A stretch of 64,000 nucleotides of DNA. Source: Marsupella aquatica (lineage: Eukaryota; Marchantiophyta). The DNA lies in assembly GCA_973895155.1 (NCBI GenBank), contig OZ316893.1, positions 15,500,001-15,564,000 of the forward strand, given 5' to 3'. The notes below the pieces were generated by a model. That model was not told where the DNA came from. It saw only the letters and a program-made list of their open reading frames with translations, and did no database searches. How positions within the stretch are numbered: position 1 is the first letter of the stretch; each line of letters opens with the position of its first letter. Below are positions 33,458-44,832 of this stretch, piece after piece. The translations under genes and the position numbers were made by a program.

Positions 33458-34215
33458 TTATTTTGTAGAGATACATGCATGAGAGTGACTTGTCATGCCG
33501 AAGCTTAGGGTAGGAAGAGGCAGCATAGGTTTAGAAGGGCGAACCTAGCATCAGATATTTCCCCCCTCTTGTCCATGTATAGGGTTCTTTGAAGCCCTAT
33601 CATTTTGTTCATGCTTTTCCATTTCATAAAACAACAATTTTGCCTTCCACATTGGGTCCCAAGGAAAACCCCTTGCAAATAATGTATTGAATCCTGTGTG
33701 ATCATAATTTTGCGAACCCTTTAAGAACTCATTCCCATCGCACAATATAAACCCCAAGGCATCGCACTTTTTGAGTCAATTAACTTCATAACTTCAGATC
33801 CAAATATGTCGGGTTTTTGTGATACTTCTAGGATCGCACTTTCCTAATCGCAACCGTTCACAAACTTCTGAAATCACCGGTATCGCTCTTTTTCATACAA
33901 TCCCCATCAAAATAATTGAACCAGTATCTATCGCAAATAAGATGCGATGGTAAATCCGTCTCAAATATCGACGCCCGCGCGGGACGTGTGCATGTATGTT
34001 TGCGAACCTTATGCGACGTATAATGGATCGCAGAGGTATTGAATCTTGCAAACCTCTCAGCTTCTCAGTTTGCCATGATGTTGCGATGCCGTTGCGATGG
34101 TCCGAGTGCGAAGTTATTAGGTTCGCAAAGTGCGAAGGTGGTGCGATGCGCGTATGTTCGCAATGGCCAGAATTATGAAAATCAGGGGCTTGTTAGTTGC
34201 GATGAGATTGTCTTC
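33458..34215. repeat. Right GCGAA-motif region of element B
   Basis: Noncoding. From about 33700 the motifs ttgcgaacc, tcgcact, tcgcaaataagatgcgatgg, ttcgcaaagtgcgaagg and gttcgcaatgg recur, mirroring the left subterminal region. No CACTA end is seen where the array stops; repeat A3 begins instead. Confidence 0.65.
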
Positions 34216-35568
34216 AACACGATTTTGGACCAAACGAGAACTATTTCCTCTAAACGAGAAGTGTATTTTTATTTTCCGCCGAATCTCGCGAAATCGGCAG
34301 TTTTTTTCATCAAAAACGCATTTTTGGGGAAATAATGTAATTCGTATCGGAGTTCGGATTGAAACAACAAATTTAATAATGATCAAAACCAATGAAATTC
34401 ATGCTAACAAACATTCATATTATCAAGGAACAATTAGATCCGAAAAACTTTCTCCTCGACCTCATATTCACGCTCTCCGAAGATATATGAAAGGTCTTAT
34501 CTATAAATCCATATCCATGTTTCGAGCCAAGTGCGATAACTGTATCGGACTCCGGATTTGAGCCACGAAAACTCCGACCCAATCTCAAGTTTCTCAGTTT
34601 TTGGATATTTACCAAAAATATTTTACATCACAGTCGATAAGAATTACTGCACGGTTCGTCAAATTTACCTTGCAGTTACCTCCGCAATTGACCAGTTACC
34701 TCCGCAAGTGACCATAGTCAACATGCCATTCTTTCAACAGCAATGCGCAGTCCGATAAAATTATCGCAAAAACTACGGGCGACAAAAATACTAGTCGATA
34801 ATACTAAGATCCTTCGGTTCATCGGTTAAATTTCAAAATTCCTATCCATATGAAGAAAACTCTTCGCAATACCAACATCAGATAAATTTATCGCTTCAAT
34901 TTCAAAATTGCAACTTCCATATGAAGGAACCACTTTTGCAATACCAACATCAGATAAATTTATCGCTTCAATTTCAAAACTATATAATTTTGCCATGATG
35001 CACGTGTGAGAATGAAATTGGAAATCCAAGAAATATACCCTTTTATGCTATTTTGTCGTTTAGGGTGACAGCCAATCAAAAGTGGACACGTGGGCCAACC
35101 CCTCAACAGACACTATAAAAGGGCCACCGCCGATAAGTTTTTGGCGTCATTATCGAGAGTAGAGTTTTGGGAGTTGTGTTCTTGGAGCAACATTCTGTCC
35201 GTTGAGCCTTTCGTTTTCCCTGATTGGGGGAGGAATGCAAAGCCCCATAGTGTCTCGGATAGCCATGTCTCAATCAGACACTGATTCACCTTCCAGTTCA
35301 GTTGAATCCTCTCCTAATCTTGTCGCTCGCTGTTTGCCAAGTTGCATACTTAAAGCTCTACCTCTCTCACAGCAAATAGTGCCCAAAATCTCTGACTCAG
35401 ATTCTGATGCAAGTTCTGGTCCTGAGCCCAGTGCTTACTATGTGTCGCCTAGTAAACCTGAGAAGCGTCGTCTCTTGAGCGTTCCATCGCCAAGAAATGA
35501 GAAACTTTCAATCCCAGGTTTAGGTCCGAGACGTCGCTTCAGGCCATCCATCCCGGGTTATGGAGAGG
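34216..35568 (+). repeat. Family A repeat, copy 3, at the right end of B
   Basis: Same order of parts as copies 1 and 2: a gagaac-rich left edge, the palindromes CGATAAAATTATCG (34753-34766) and GATAAATTTATC (34881-34892, 34953-34964), promoter and ORF. Copy 3 is closer in sequence to copy 2 than to copy 1. Past cccgggttatggagagg the sequence differs from copy 2 and runs to the element end at 35810. Confidence 0.85.
35069..35121 (+). promoter_or_regulatory. Core promoter in A3
   Basis: CCAAT (in agccaatcaaaagtgg), CACGTG (in gacacgtgggc, G-box core) and TATAAAAG (35114-35121) occur in that order. The first downstream ATG is at 35235. Confidence 0.65.
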
Positions 35569-35816
35569 GTATCCGGCGACCGATACGCGTATCACTGACG
35601 GAATGTAAAACCCGATGCACGTATCGCTCCCTGCATTCCCGCGGCGATGCAATGGAGGAAAGTGGCGTTTCGGAGAGTTTTTGCCAGTTTTATCGGTCAT
35701 TGCATTGCCTTAGAAAAAAAAACGGGATCGGGCTAAACGAGAACTCCGACACACTTCTCGGTCGGTCCGAAATTGTGTTCTTCACAAAACCGGCCGATAG
35801 TGTTGTAGTGTGCTAA
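35235..35816 (+). CDS. Ser/Pro-rich ORF of repeat A3 running into the element end
   Basis: ATG 35235 opens 193 codons. The first 110 match the A1 and A2 proteins (MQSPIVSRIAMSQSDTDS ... EKRRLLSVPSPRNEK). The rest is specific to this copy and the frame reads through the terminal inverted repeat, with its stop at 35814-35816 just outside the element. No known domain. It may be expressed from the adjacent promoter as a small chimeric protein. Confidence 0.45.
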   Translation: MQSPIVSRIAMSQSDTDSPSSSVESSPNLVARCLPSCILKALPLSQQIVPKISDSDSDASSGPEPSAYYVSPSKPEKRRLLSVPSPRNEKLSIPGLGPRRRFRPSIPGYGEGIRRPIRVSLTECKTRCTYRSLHSRGDAMEESGVSESFCQFYRSLHCLRKKNGIGLNENSDTLLGRSEIVFFTKPADSVVVC

Positions 35817-35891
35817 TGTCATTCTCACCAATGGGCCACCATGAACTAGAGCACAAAGTCCAAAGCAAGCGCAGTTGTCAAGCCCATAGAA

Positions 35892-36660
35892 CACTAGTAG
35901 AAAACAATGTATTTTATGACCGAAACAATGACTATTAATCAGGTCTTTTTAACAAAACAATGACGCAATTGTTCTCGTCTTTCCAGACACGTCACAACGG
36001 ACATTTTGGTCACGGTCCTTTTGGACAAATGACGCTAAAAACATGTGGTCATTTCATACTATCCTAAATGACCGTTTTTATGATATGGTCATAAATGTTG
36101 AACGGTCCAAAATGACGACACAAATCACCATCGACGGTCAATTGCCGTTGACCGTCGATGGTCCCCGTACCCAATCACACAACGACACATGGCAATAAAA
36201 AAACAAATAACATTGGTCATTTTGGACTTGTCCAAAATGACGTACATTATATAACAAATCAAATAGTGACACGTGGTTCAAAGAGGATTCACCATTTGGC
36301 AATATATTTGGGTCATTTTGGACGTGTCCAAAATGACTACAGTATAAACAAGTCATATTGAGACACGTGGTTCAATTGGGAGAAGACACGTAAAGATACA
36401 CATTAGTCATTAATGACATGTCTTGAATGACATAAAGTGAGTCATAGTGGACTTGTTTATAATGACCATGAGAAAGGTCATTGTATATGTCATTCTTTGA
36501 ATCATTTAGTCTATGTCTTTAATGACCAGAGTTGAGTCATATTGGTCACAAAGATAGTTGTGAATAATGACCATTACATCAGTCATTCTAGCCAGTCATT
36601 TAATCATTCAAGCCAGTCATTCAGACGAAGTATTCAATGATTTGGAGAAATTCAAATTTA
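35892..36660. repeat. Left subterminal array of C
   Basis: GTCATTTTGGAC and its complement GTCCAAAATGAC form perfect 12-bp inverted pairs with 2-base spacers at 36216-36241 and 36312-36337. Looser tcatt...aatgac pairs fill the rest to about 36640. A perfect 15-bp hairpin (accatcgacggtcaa, 36127-36141; complement 36148-36162; 6-base loop) sits among them. Such arrays bind TNPA-type proteins in En/Spm. Confidence 0.8.
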
Positions 36661-36975
36661 AGTGATCATGATAGATAAAACTTGATGTCAATCAAAAATC
36701 ATACATTACAAAACCATTCAATAGAGTTGCTAAATGAAAACTTAAAGAAACATTCGATATATATCACAAATCCAATTGATATTCATACAAGATACCTTCA
36801 TAAGTCTCACGGTAAATATTGAACTCAATGCAAATTTATGAAACAAAATTACATTGACATCAATAATATTAGATTGTCAATTGTTACAACCTGACATACC
36901 AATCACTCTGCATGTTTATAGAAAAACAGAGTTGTCATTCTATCATGTCTATTGTTTCTTGATAGAGTGCTATTT

Positions 36976-39900
36976 CTATTGCTTCTTAAGCAATCTAGAG
37001 TTCCATAGGGCATTCATCCCTTTCACATCAGATAATTTAGACTGGTTCTCCCCTGAATTGGCAAATGGCAATGCCACATCTACAAACACTTCAATCACAC
37101 GCACTCGCAAGAAAGGGCTTTCAAAATCTGCACAATGAAACTTATCTTCTCCTGGCAGCCCTGTCACCTCACCTTCTGCCACTATCATGGAATTGTCCAC
37201 AACGCTCTTCATCTTCACCAAATCTCCTCTTGCAAACTGTGAACAACACATTTCGTTAAAAATGCAATAAACAGAAATTGAAAGATAGAAGAACACTCAA
37301 ATCAAACACACATTTACCTTTGCAACGGGGTTAGGAGACTGCATTGGTTTCTTCTGTGCAGGTGATGCATTTGCTGAGGATCCTTTCTTCCTTTTCTTCT
37401 TTCCCTTTCTAGTTGATGGAGTGTCATCCTGTTCACTTGGAATGGGAGTTTCTTTTGGCAACTCAGATGATTCTGGGGTTACATCTGGTGTCAACTGAGT
37501 CAACTTATCCTCTGGCAACTGAAAGGCATCTGAAATGGCTTCTTTGGGCAACTTAGATGGCAAAAGGTTCACTTCCAATTCAGTTTGCTTTAGAGTACTG
37601 TTAGCTGTGTCAGTTGGTCTTCCCTGCGACACAGGAGGCTCCCCTAAAGATGCTGTCATAAAACACACACAAAAGAAATGCATAAACAAACATGTATACA
37701 CCAGCAACATATAATCACACTAAAAACATGCAAGAACATTATAAACATGCAATGACATATACACATCACAATAATTACATTGAATGGACAGTGTATACAT
37801 GATAGAGAATTTTACCTTCATTATCGCCTGAAAAAGTAAGAGATCGCTTTCTACTACCTTGTTTGGTAGTTGTAGTCAACTTACTGTGACTAGGCACAAC
37901 TGTTGGAACTTGTGCATTACTGGGGTGATGTGCCATCCACGTAGTCATCATGTTTGTCAACTCCCTCACAGTGCCTTTCAACTCAGCGACATCCAATTTC
38001 ACAGCCCCAATGGCAGTGATCTCTTCTTTTGAATGTGGGGTCTGTAAATGAACCACAAACCAACACAACAGTCTCACTGTCAAACTTACAAACGACACAA
38101 CACTGGCTCTGTCAAATGGAGAATGATGTACAAATCAAATTGGTATGACAATACTCACAGCTGATCCATGTCTGTTTCCTTGCCCCAGTAAGCTAGCACT
38201 TTTACCCTCCCCACTTGCCAATGATGGGCTCACCTTTGCTCCCACAAAACTACCAGTCTGACCTTCTGCACTTGCCAATGATGGGCTCATTGTCACCTTT
38301 GGCAATGAACCCTGACTACCATGGTTTTCTTTCAGGTCAGATATACCTGGGCTTGATCCTCTCTTCTGCTTCTGTTCAAACACACAATGAATGAGAAATC
38401 ATAGAGTTTGTTTTCATCAAGATTCACAAACAAGACAGAATTGATAGTGAAAATGATAGACAATTTACCATTCTCTTTGTTGCTGCAGCATGCCCTCCCC
38501 TTCCAAAGTGAGAGGTATCTTGCACTCGTGCTCTTTTATCAGTCATCTGTTTACTCAAAGATATCAATGCTGGACTGGTAAAATGAGATACCAAAGCTGC
38601 CCATTTCTTTGGATCAACACCAGATGGCCCAGGTTTGGTTGGATCCTCATTGCAAACTTTCTTCCAATAAACATGCATTTTATGGCGCTCTCTCTTCAAT
38701 ATGCCACGACAATGACTCTGGAATTTGGTGTTAATAAATTCCCCACCCACATACTCCCACTCAGCTGCCATGTTATTCCACACTGTGGTTGTATGAACTT
38801 GTGGATGATCAGTCCATTTTGGCTTTGATACATCAAAGACTCTGAGTACGTTGCCACGAAGTTCCTCCAGCCAGTATTGTTTGTTGCCATCAGAATCATC
38901 AATATCATTGTCATAAATCTGCATTTCACAGACAATGTCAGATCATAACTCTGGAATTTATGCAGAGTCCAGGTTTTATACACACAACAACAGAGAGGAT
39001 CAGATTTGTCTAAATCTACAAACAAGTACAATACTCACTTTAATGTGTTTGGGCACCTCTCCGCAATCCCTTCGTTGTTTGGCAGTATTATCAAACTGCT
39101 TCTTAGCATGCCTTCGTTCCCTGCGCATCTCAGAGGCCCCTCCTGCAATGCACACACATGCATTCAATCAAAAAATATGTACATGATTGAAAAGTTGAGC
39201 AAATGTACTTGCATATGCATGACGAGCAGATTGTGTATTACCTGAAGATCCTCTGGAATGTAGTACATCAGATTGACCTGATCTGCCTTCAGATGCTGAT
39301 GGAACCACTAAACAAACACACAACACCAAAGCACTTCAATTAATTTCATTTCCAAGTAGAATATCAACTTCCAAACACACCTGAAAAGTAGAACAGTACA
39401 ATCCACTCACTTTCATATAAGAGTCCAGTGTCTGGGTCTTTCCAACATCTCACTAGCCCACCTCCACCAGGCCTAGTCTTCTTAGGACCACGATTTTGTT
39501 TCTGTACCTACATCATGGACAACGTAAGCATATCAACATATAATTTGAAAAAGGGACAAGGATCCCTTCCTATTAGGATGATGAAGTTCAAGCATTACCT
39601 GTTGTGCACTCTCTGGTTCTGACCCTCCAATGTCAGAATCCTCAGTGTCATACTCAGAAGGAGAACCATAGCCATCATCACCAAACTCTGCCATGTTCAC
39701 CTTGGTAACTTCTGATAGTCTAGAGCTCCTCCTCTTTGGCAATGTTTCAGTTGAAGTACCTTTCACCAAAGCAGGCTTTCCTCTCTCTCGTTGTACATGT
39801 GTGGTTGGGCCTCTAAGGAACAAAGCAATCATCAACATACACCAATGCAGATCAAACATACATGCAAAATGAATCTACAACACCGTAACACTAGTACTTA

Positions 39901-40143
39901 TGTACAGGATCCATACTAGTATGAGACCAATCTGGAATATGAAAACAGAACATGAACCTGACAACTCCATCTACTGAATCAAATTTGCAATAGACATATC
40001 AACACACACGTCAGCTTGCAGTCTGGCCCCAGTCCTAGATCACGCATAATTCTGACATTATGCTCTATGTTCTGATTTCGGGCCTCCTCATAAGGATTCA
40101 CAGAATGTGACAACCCTTGCAATCTTCCTTTCACAGGCTGCAT
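36976..40143 (-). CDS. tnpA-like (plant transposase Ptta/En/Spm type) gene of C, about nine exons
   Basis: ATG at 40143 opens MQPVKGRLQGL ... IEHNVRIMRDLGLGPDC. Further exons are bounded by good signals: about 39812-39599 (acidic, EFGDDGYGSPSEYDTEDSD), about 39506-39411 (KTRPGGGGLVRCWKDP), about 39310-39241, about 39143-39037 (MRRERRHAKKQFDNTAKQRR), 38918-38469 (YWLEELRGNVLRVFDVSK and VWNNMAAEWEYVGGEF, the Transposase_24-type core), about 38372-38161, about 38040-37817 (VAELKGTVRELTNMMTTW, a short coiled coil) and about 37652-37318. The last exon (about 37240-36976) holds GDLVKMKSVVDNSMIVAEGE and ends at TAG 36976. In En/Spm this type of protein binds the subterminal arrays and aids excision. 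No stop or frameshift was noticed in the exons examined. Confidence 0.75.
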
Positions 40144-40241
40144 TCACCAACTGCACAAATGGGTAAACCATTAGTCTGATTTCATAAATAGTCCATACAT
40201 GTAGTCCATCTATGGACTTCACACACCTAGCTAAAACCTAT

Positions 40242-43200
40242 TCACTGCTTAGGCTTGCCCTTTCTTGCAGATCCCTCTGCATCTCTGCCTCTTTTGGGAC
40301 CAGTACTTGGTCCTGGATTTTCTCTGGACCTACAGGCCTTAGCCAATTCGATGTGTAATTTGGCATTGTTTTCCATTGTAGCATGGAAATCAACGTCTGT
40401 GTAATCACCTAACACCCTTGTGGACCTGGATTCTTTGTGGAGGATTGTTCTCCATGCTATCCCCTTCTCATTGGGGTGGAAGAAAACCTGCTCCACTTGC
40501 TTTGGGAAAACGTAATCCATTTTCTTGGACACACCCAGTTCTCTATGGAAATTCACCTGCCAAAGACCAGACTTGGTATACCTCATACTGGCAGAGGATT
40601 TAGGAGTCCATGATGGATCTGCCCATTTCCCTTTGAAAAGAATCACCTCTTTCCTCAAGCTGCCATAATTCAGTACCAAGATATCTGTCAAGGCCCCTAC
40701 ATACTGTACAGATTCTTCTATGGTTGCACCAGACCTGTCCACTCGCTTCTCAGTGAATGTAGAAGCCATCCCAGAATCAAAAGTGTTGAAAGCACCAGAA
40801 TCACAATCACTCAAACACCCCAAGGATGGAATAGTCCTCCAATGGTGCCCATAGGCTCTACATGCCCTATACAGTCGTGCCTTCAAACTAGGTGGTGTGG
40901 AGTATGCAGATAGTAATGACCGCTCAGACTCTTTCTCAAAATTATGGGTATTGACTAATGTTTGAAACCATTCCCTGAAAGGTGGCAATTCTTGGCAGTC
41001 TACGGGAAATTCCACTGGTTTTCTTCGATTGGCAGGCTTCCTCATCCACTCCTTCCGGAAATCCACTCTTTGTTTGGTAACAGTCTCATTGGTAGCATCA
41101 TATATCCTGCATGGCAACAACAACACTGAAGACATTAGTGCACGATCCACCATGAATATACAAACACAATGGGGCAACATAATTATGATCCATATGCCTA
41201 AGGATAGGAGAGTTTCTAGGGTTTATGTACCTGTACCATGGAGCCACTGTCTCTTCATTCTCTAATATATAATGATGCATGGCCATCATTTCAGACCAAT
41301 CCAAAGTTATCGCCTTTGCAGCCCCTTCCAAAACAATGCCTGCAACGCCAGCATCCTCCTCCAACTCCCAGGTTCGTTTTCCCTCTCCCTTTGCATCAAT
41401 CATGTATTCAGAAAGAAATCCCAAAGACTCATCTAATACATAGCCTTCAGCCATAGAAGCCTCTGGACGTGCCTTGTTTCGTACATAACCCTTCAATACC
41501 TTCAGGTTCCTCTCTATTGGGTACATCCATCTGCCTGTAACTGGGCCACACAAGTCTAATTCCTCCACTAGGTGAATCATTAAATGGGTCATGACATCAA
41601 AGAAGCTTGGTGGAAAATGGATTTCCAAAATGCAGAGAGTGAATGCAACATCCATCATCAAATTCTCATACATTGAAGGGTCCCACACCTTCGTACAGAT
41701 CTGGCGATAGATATTGCTCACCCCAGCTATGGCCAAGCAAACCCCTTCATCAAGTAATCCCATTGTTGCCAGAGGGAGAATCTGTTGCATGAGTTGGTGG
41801 AAATCATGTGATTTCAACCCAGAGAGTTTCTTGGATTTTGTAACACACTTTGCCAAAGAACTTGAAAAACCAGTGGGCCCTTTCAAGGTCAATAAAACCT
41901 CCAAGAACCTTGTTCTTTCCTTCTTGCTCAGGCAATATGGGGCTGGGGGCATCAACAATTTGTCATCCTTACGCTTGGGAGCTGGATTGGGTACAAGCCA
42001 TAGGTGTTGGCGCACCTGTAAGAGCTTCATGTCTTCTCTCACAGAAGGAGTGTCCTTGGTCCCAATGATAGTGTGCACAATGTTGTGTGCAAGATTCTTC
42101 TCACAGTGCATGGGATCTAGACAATGGTTAATGAGTAGTTTCTGCAGTGGACACACAATTCAGAAATTAGGGCATTGAATACAACTTTTGGCATCACTGG
42201 GCAGTAGTTTGTGCAGTGGACACAATTCAGAAATTAGTGCATTGAATACAACAATTACAAAATCTGGGCTACAGGAAGTATATGAAGAGAATATATTTCA
42301 AAGTCATATGAAGAGATTGCAGAAATTCATTGTAGTAGTATGGAGTCTTACATTCCAATAGGGCAACTTGTACAGACCAGTAGCCCTCTTCACTCCATGC
42401 ACCTTTATGGGGCATTTCTCATCCTCAACCTTGGTTCCTCCCTTCTTCAAATATTCTGTTGTCTCGTCTCCCCACTTCTTTCTATCAGAGCTTGTCATTC
42501 TACACGGTGCAGGTCGACTCTCAATTGCACCATCAAAGTATTGTGCACTATCTGGTCTACGAAAAAGATGCCTTGCTGCTAACCATCGACGGTGGCCACT
42601 GTACTCTAATTTCTGCAAGTGCTTAGAACCACGTGCCACACATTCTGGCCCACAGATGACACATCCTTTGTATCCAGAGTGTTGTTGTCCAGATATTAAA
42701 CCATATGCAGGGTAATCATTGATTGTCCACAATAGCACAGCCCTAAGGTTGAAGTGTTGAGACAATCCTGGGCGTGGCAATTTGTCAAAGCAGGGCACTC
42801 CTTTCTTCCACAACAGCTCCAACTCCTCATAGAATGGGCCCAATATTATGTCTAGCTGTTCCTCTGTTACTGAATCAGGTCCTGGAATCAGCATAGCTAG
42901 CATGACAAAGAACTTCTTGGTGGTAAGCCAAGGAGGTAAATTGTAATTCAACAACAGTATTGGCCAGGTAGACCAAGCTGTGGAATTATTCCCAAAGGGA
43001 TTCACCCCATCAAGTGCCAACCCAAATCGCACATTCCTTGGTTCAGCTGCAAATTCCCGATCAATATTTGTATCCACATGCTTCCAAGCCTTTGAATCTG
43101 CTGCGTGCCGAACCATGTTGTCTGTGCTTCTATTCTCATGATGCCAAGTCATGAGTTTAGATGTACCAGCAGTGGCATACAATCTCTTCAACCTGGGAAT

Positions 43201-44235
43201 TATAGGGAAATACCGCACTACCTTCCTTGCCTGTAATGAATTCCCCACTCTCTTCATCTTGGGCTGCTGACACACTGAACAGTTTTCTAACTTGGCATTC
43301 TCACCCCTAAAGAGCATACAACCTTTCTCACAGACAGGGATTCTCTCATAATCCAAGCCAAGCTTTCTCAATAGCTGCTTTGCAGCATATAAGTTCTTGG
43401 GCAGATTATGCTCTGTAGGCATACCATGCTCCCCCATCAAAGACAACAATGCATTCACTCCTTTGTTTGAGAATCCATGGCCATGACAGATGTTCAGCAG
43501 AAGCAACATGAATGACACAACATCTATTTTGCTGCCTGGGAACAAAGGTTGCATTGCTGCATCTAAAGATAACTGTGCAGGATCAGTCTCCACAGGAGTT
43601 TTGGAGGTTTCAAGGGGGTTTACAGGATGGGCACCTCCTTCACTCTCATCATCCCCAAGTACAAAATCCAAGTCAAAACGGTCCTGATCATCTAGCTCAT
43701 GCTCAGGGGATTCTTCACTGGTTCTCAGCAACGTTTCTTCCAGTAGAGCCCTGATATGTTCTTCAACATCTATAGTTGGATGTTCTTGAACATCCACAGT
43801 TGGATACTCTGGAACATCCACAGTTGGATACTCTGGAACATCTACAAATAAATGTTCTTCAACATCTACAGTTGGCTGTTGTGCACAGGTTGCCTGCTGA
43901 AGGTTTGCTACCCTCAATGCCTCAGGGCCATGTTGTGACATGTAGTCAGCACCCCACTCTTCATCAGAAGAGTCCTGTCCCTCTCCCACCCACACTCGAC
44001 ATGCAGGGTACCGACCATGTTTAATAAGGTGCAGTCTAGCAGTATTCCGATTAGTCCTATAATTCCCTTTGCAGTTCACACAAGGGCAGTACATCTTATG
44101 GTCCCCACTCTTGTGGCAGGCCTTCTGTTCTCGAACCCACAAAGCATCATCACGATGTTGTACTCTAGCTGGATGGAAGAGCGGCAACTTTGGAGTTCTA
44201 CCCACACCTAACGTATTCTGTGGCAATTGTGCCAT
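40242..44235 (-). CDS. tnp2-type transposase of CACTA C, three exons, 1219 aa
   Basis: Exons 44235-42352, 42141-41231 and 41106-40242 join in consistent phases (0, then 2) to 1220 codons with the stop. Residues 50-73 hold CPCVNC ... HLIKHG, the N-terminal zinc-type motif. An acidic part with four VDVPEYPT-like repeats lies at about 118-165. The Tnp2 core follows (ENCSVCQQPKMKR, KVVRYFPIIPRLKRLY, GLALDGVNPFGN, NYNLPPWLTTKKFFV, NDYPAYGLISG, LDPMHCEKNLAHN). DUF4218 is in exon 2 (FPPSFFDVMTHLMIHLVEEL, YPIERNLKVLKGYVRNKARP) and DUF4216-type sequence in exon 3 (YVGALTDILVLNYG, VILFKGKWADP). Introns are gaat|gtaaga...ctgcag (42351-42142) and acag|gtacat...atgcag (41230-41107). No lesion was seen. 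It lies 98 bp upstream of the tnpA-like gene. Confidence 0.92.
42142..42272 (-). repeat. Tandem duplication around a tnp2 splice acceptor
   Basis: A phrase of about 60 bases containing gtggacacaattcagaaatt and gcattgaatacaac occurs twice inside the first tnp2 intron. The copy next to exon 2 has the acceptor ctgcag; in the other copy the matching site reads tgtgcag followed by a diverged exon-like end. Confidence 0.75.
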
Positions 44236-44832
44236 GCTAGCTTGATTGAAATTGTATTCAAACTATGATTTTCAAACTGAATCAGAGTGACATGCATACA
44301 AAATTGGGCCTACCGTCACAGTTGTACAACCGATGCCAACCACAGTCCAATTGCTCAAACCCACAGAGCCCAGTTTCTCAAATCCACTGTAGTAGGGCAC
44401 CTTCTCCTTGCATACAAATAGAGCATCACATACAGTGTCATCAGAATGATACTATGAACGTACATCTCTGTGCCTTCATCATTTCCAGTATTTGTTTGCC
44501 TATTAGGAATGTGAGCAGACAGGTCTGGAATAAGTAACGTTTGTGACACCAGTGACAAATTTACAAGTGAAGTTTAGACATCAATATGGAGGAAAGTCAC
44601 ACTCAAAGTACATGCTTGAAAATCAGAATCCTACCCTGGAAAAGATAATAAAGTTGATTTCTCAAAATTAATTGCCTCAATCCGCAATGCACTGTCGTAG
44701 AGTGTGTATACATGAGGAGTTCATCAAACTGCATATAAATAGTCCACATGTTTTAGCACTCTGAAAATTGTTTAAGTCCACGTGAAACCATGAAAAAGCT
44801 CTATCTCAAGTTTGTGTTCGATCCAGCCTCAA

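Larger units (their letters stand above)
21715..35810. mobile_element. CACTA (En/Spm) transposon B, composite and decayed
   Basis: Left end: CACTACTACATATTGGCC (21715) after the trinucleotide tgc (21712-21714). Right end, read on the minus strand: CACTACAACACTATCGGCC (35810), followed by tgc (35811-35813). The two ends match over about 30 bases with one gap (both contain GGCC, then TTTTG and GAAG). Inside lie a CACTA tnp2 (-), a SET-type exon (-) and a further gene (+). A GCGAA-type subterminal motif is dense at 21735-22140 and 33700-34200, but copy A3 fills 34216-35568. The right end may therefore come from a related element joined to or inserted in B, and the size (14,096 bp) is that of a composite. 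Confidence 0.65.

Noticed and set aside
33039-33482. Open frames on both strands over the acidic exon
   Set aside because: The minus-strand Pro/Ser-rich frames mirror the Glu/Gly-rich + strand exon, which has splice signals.
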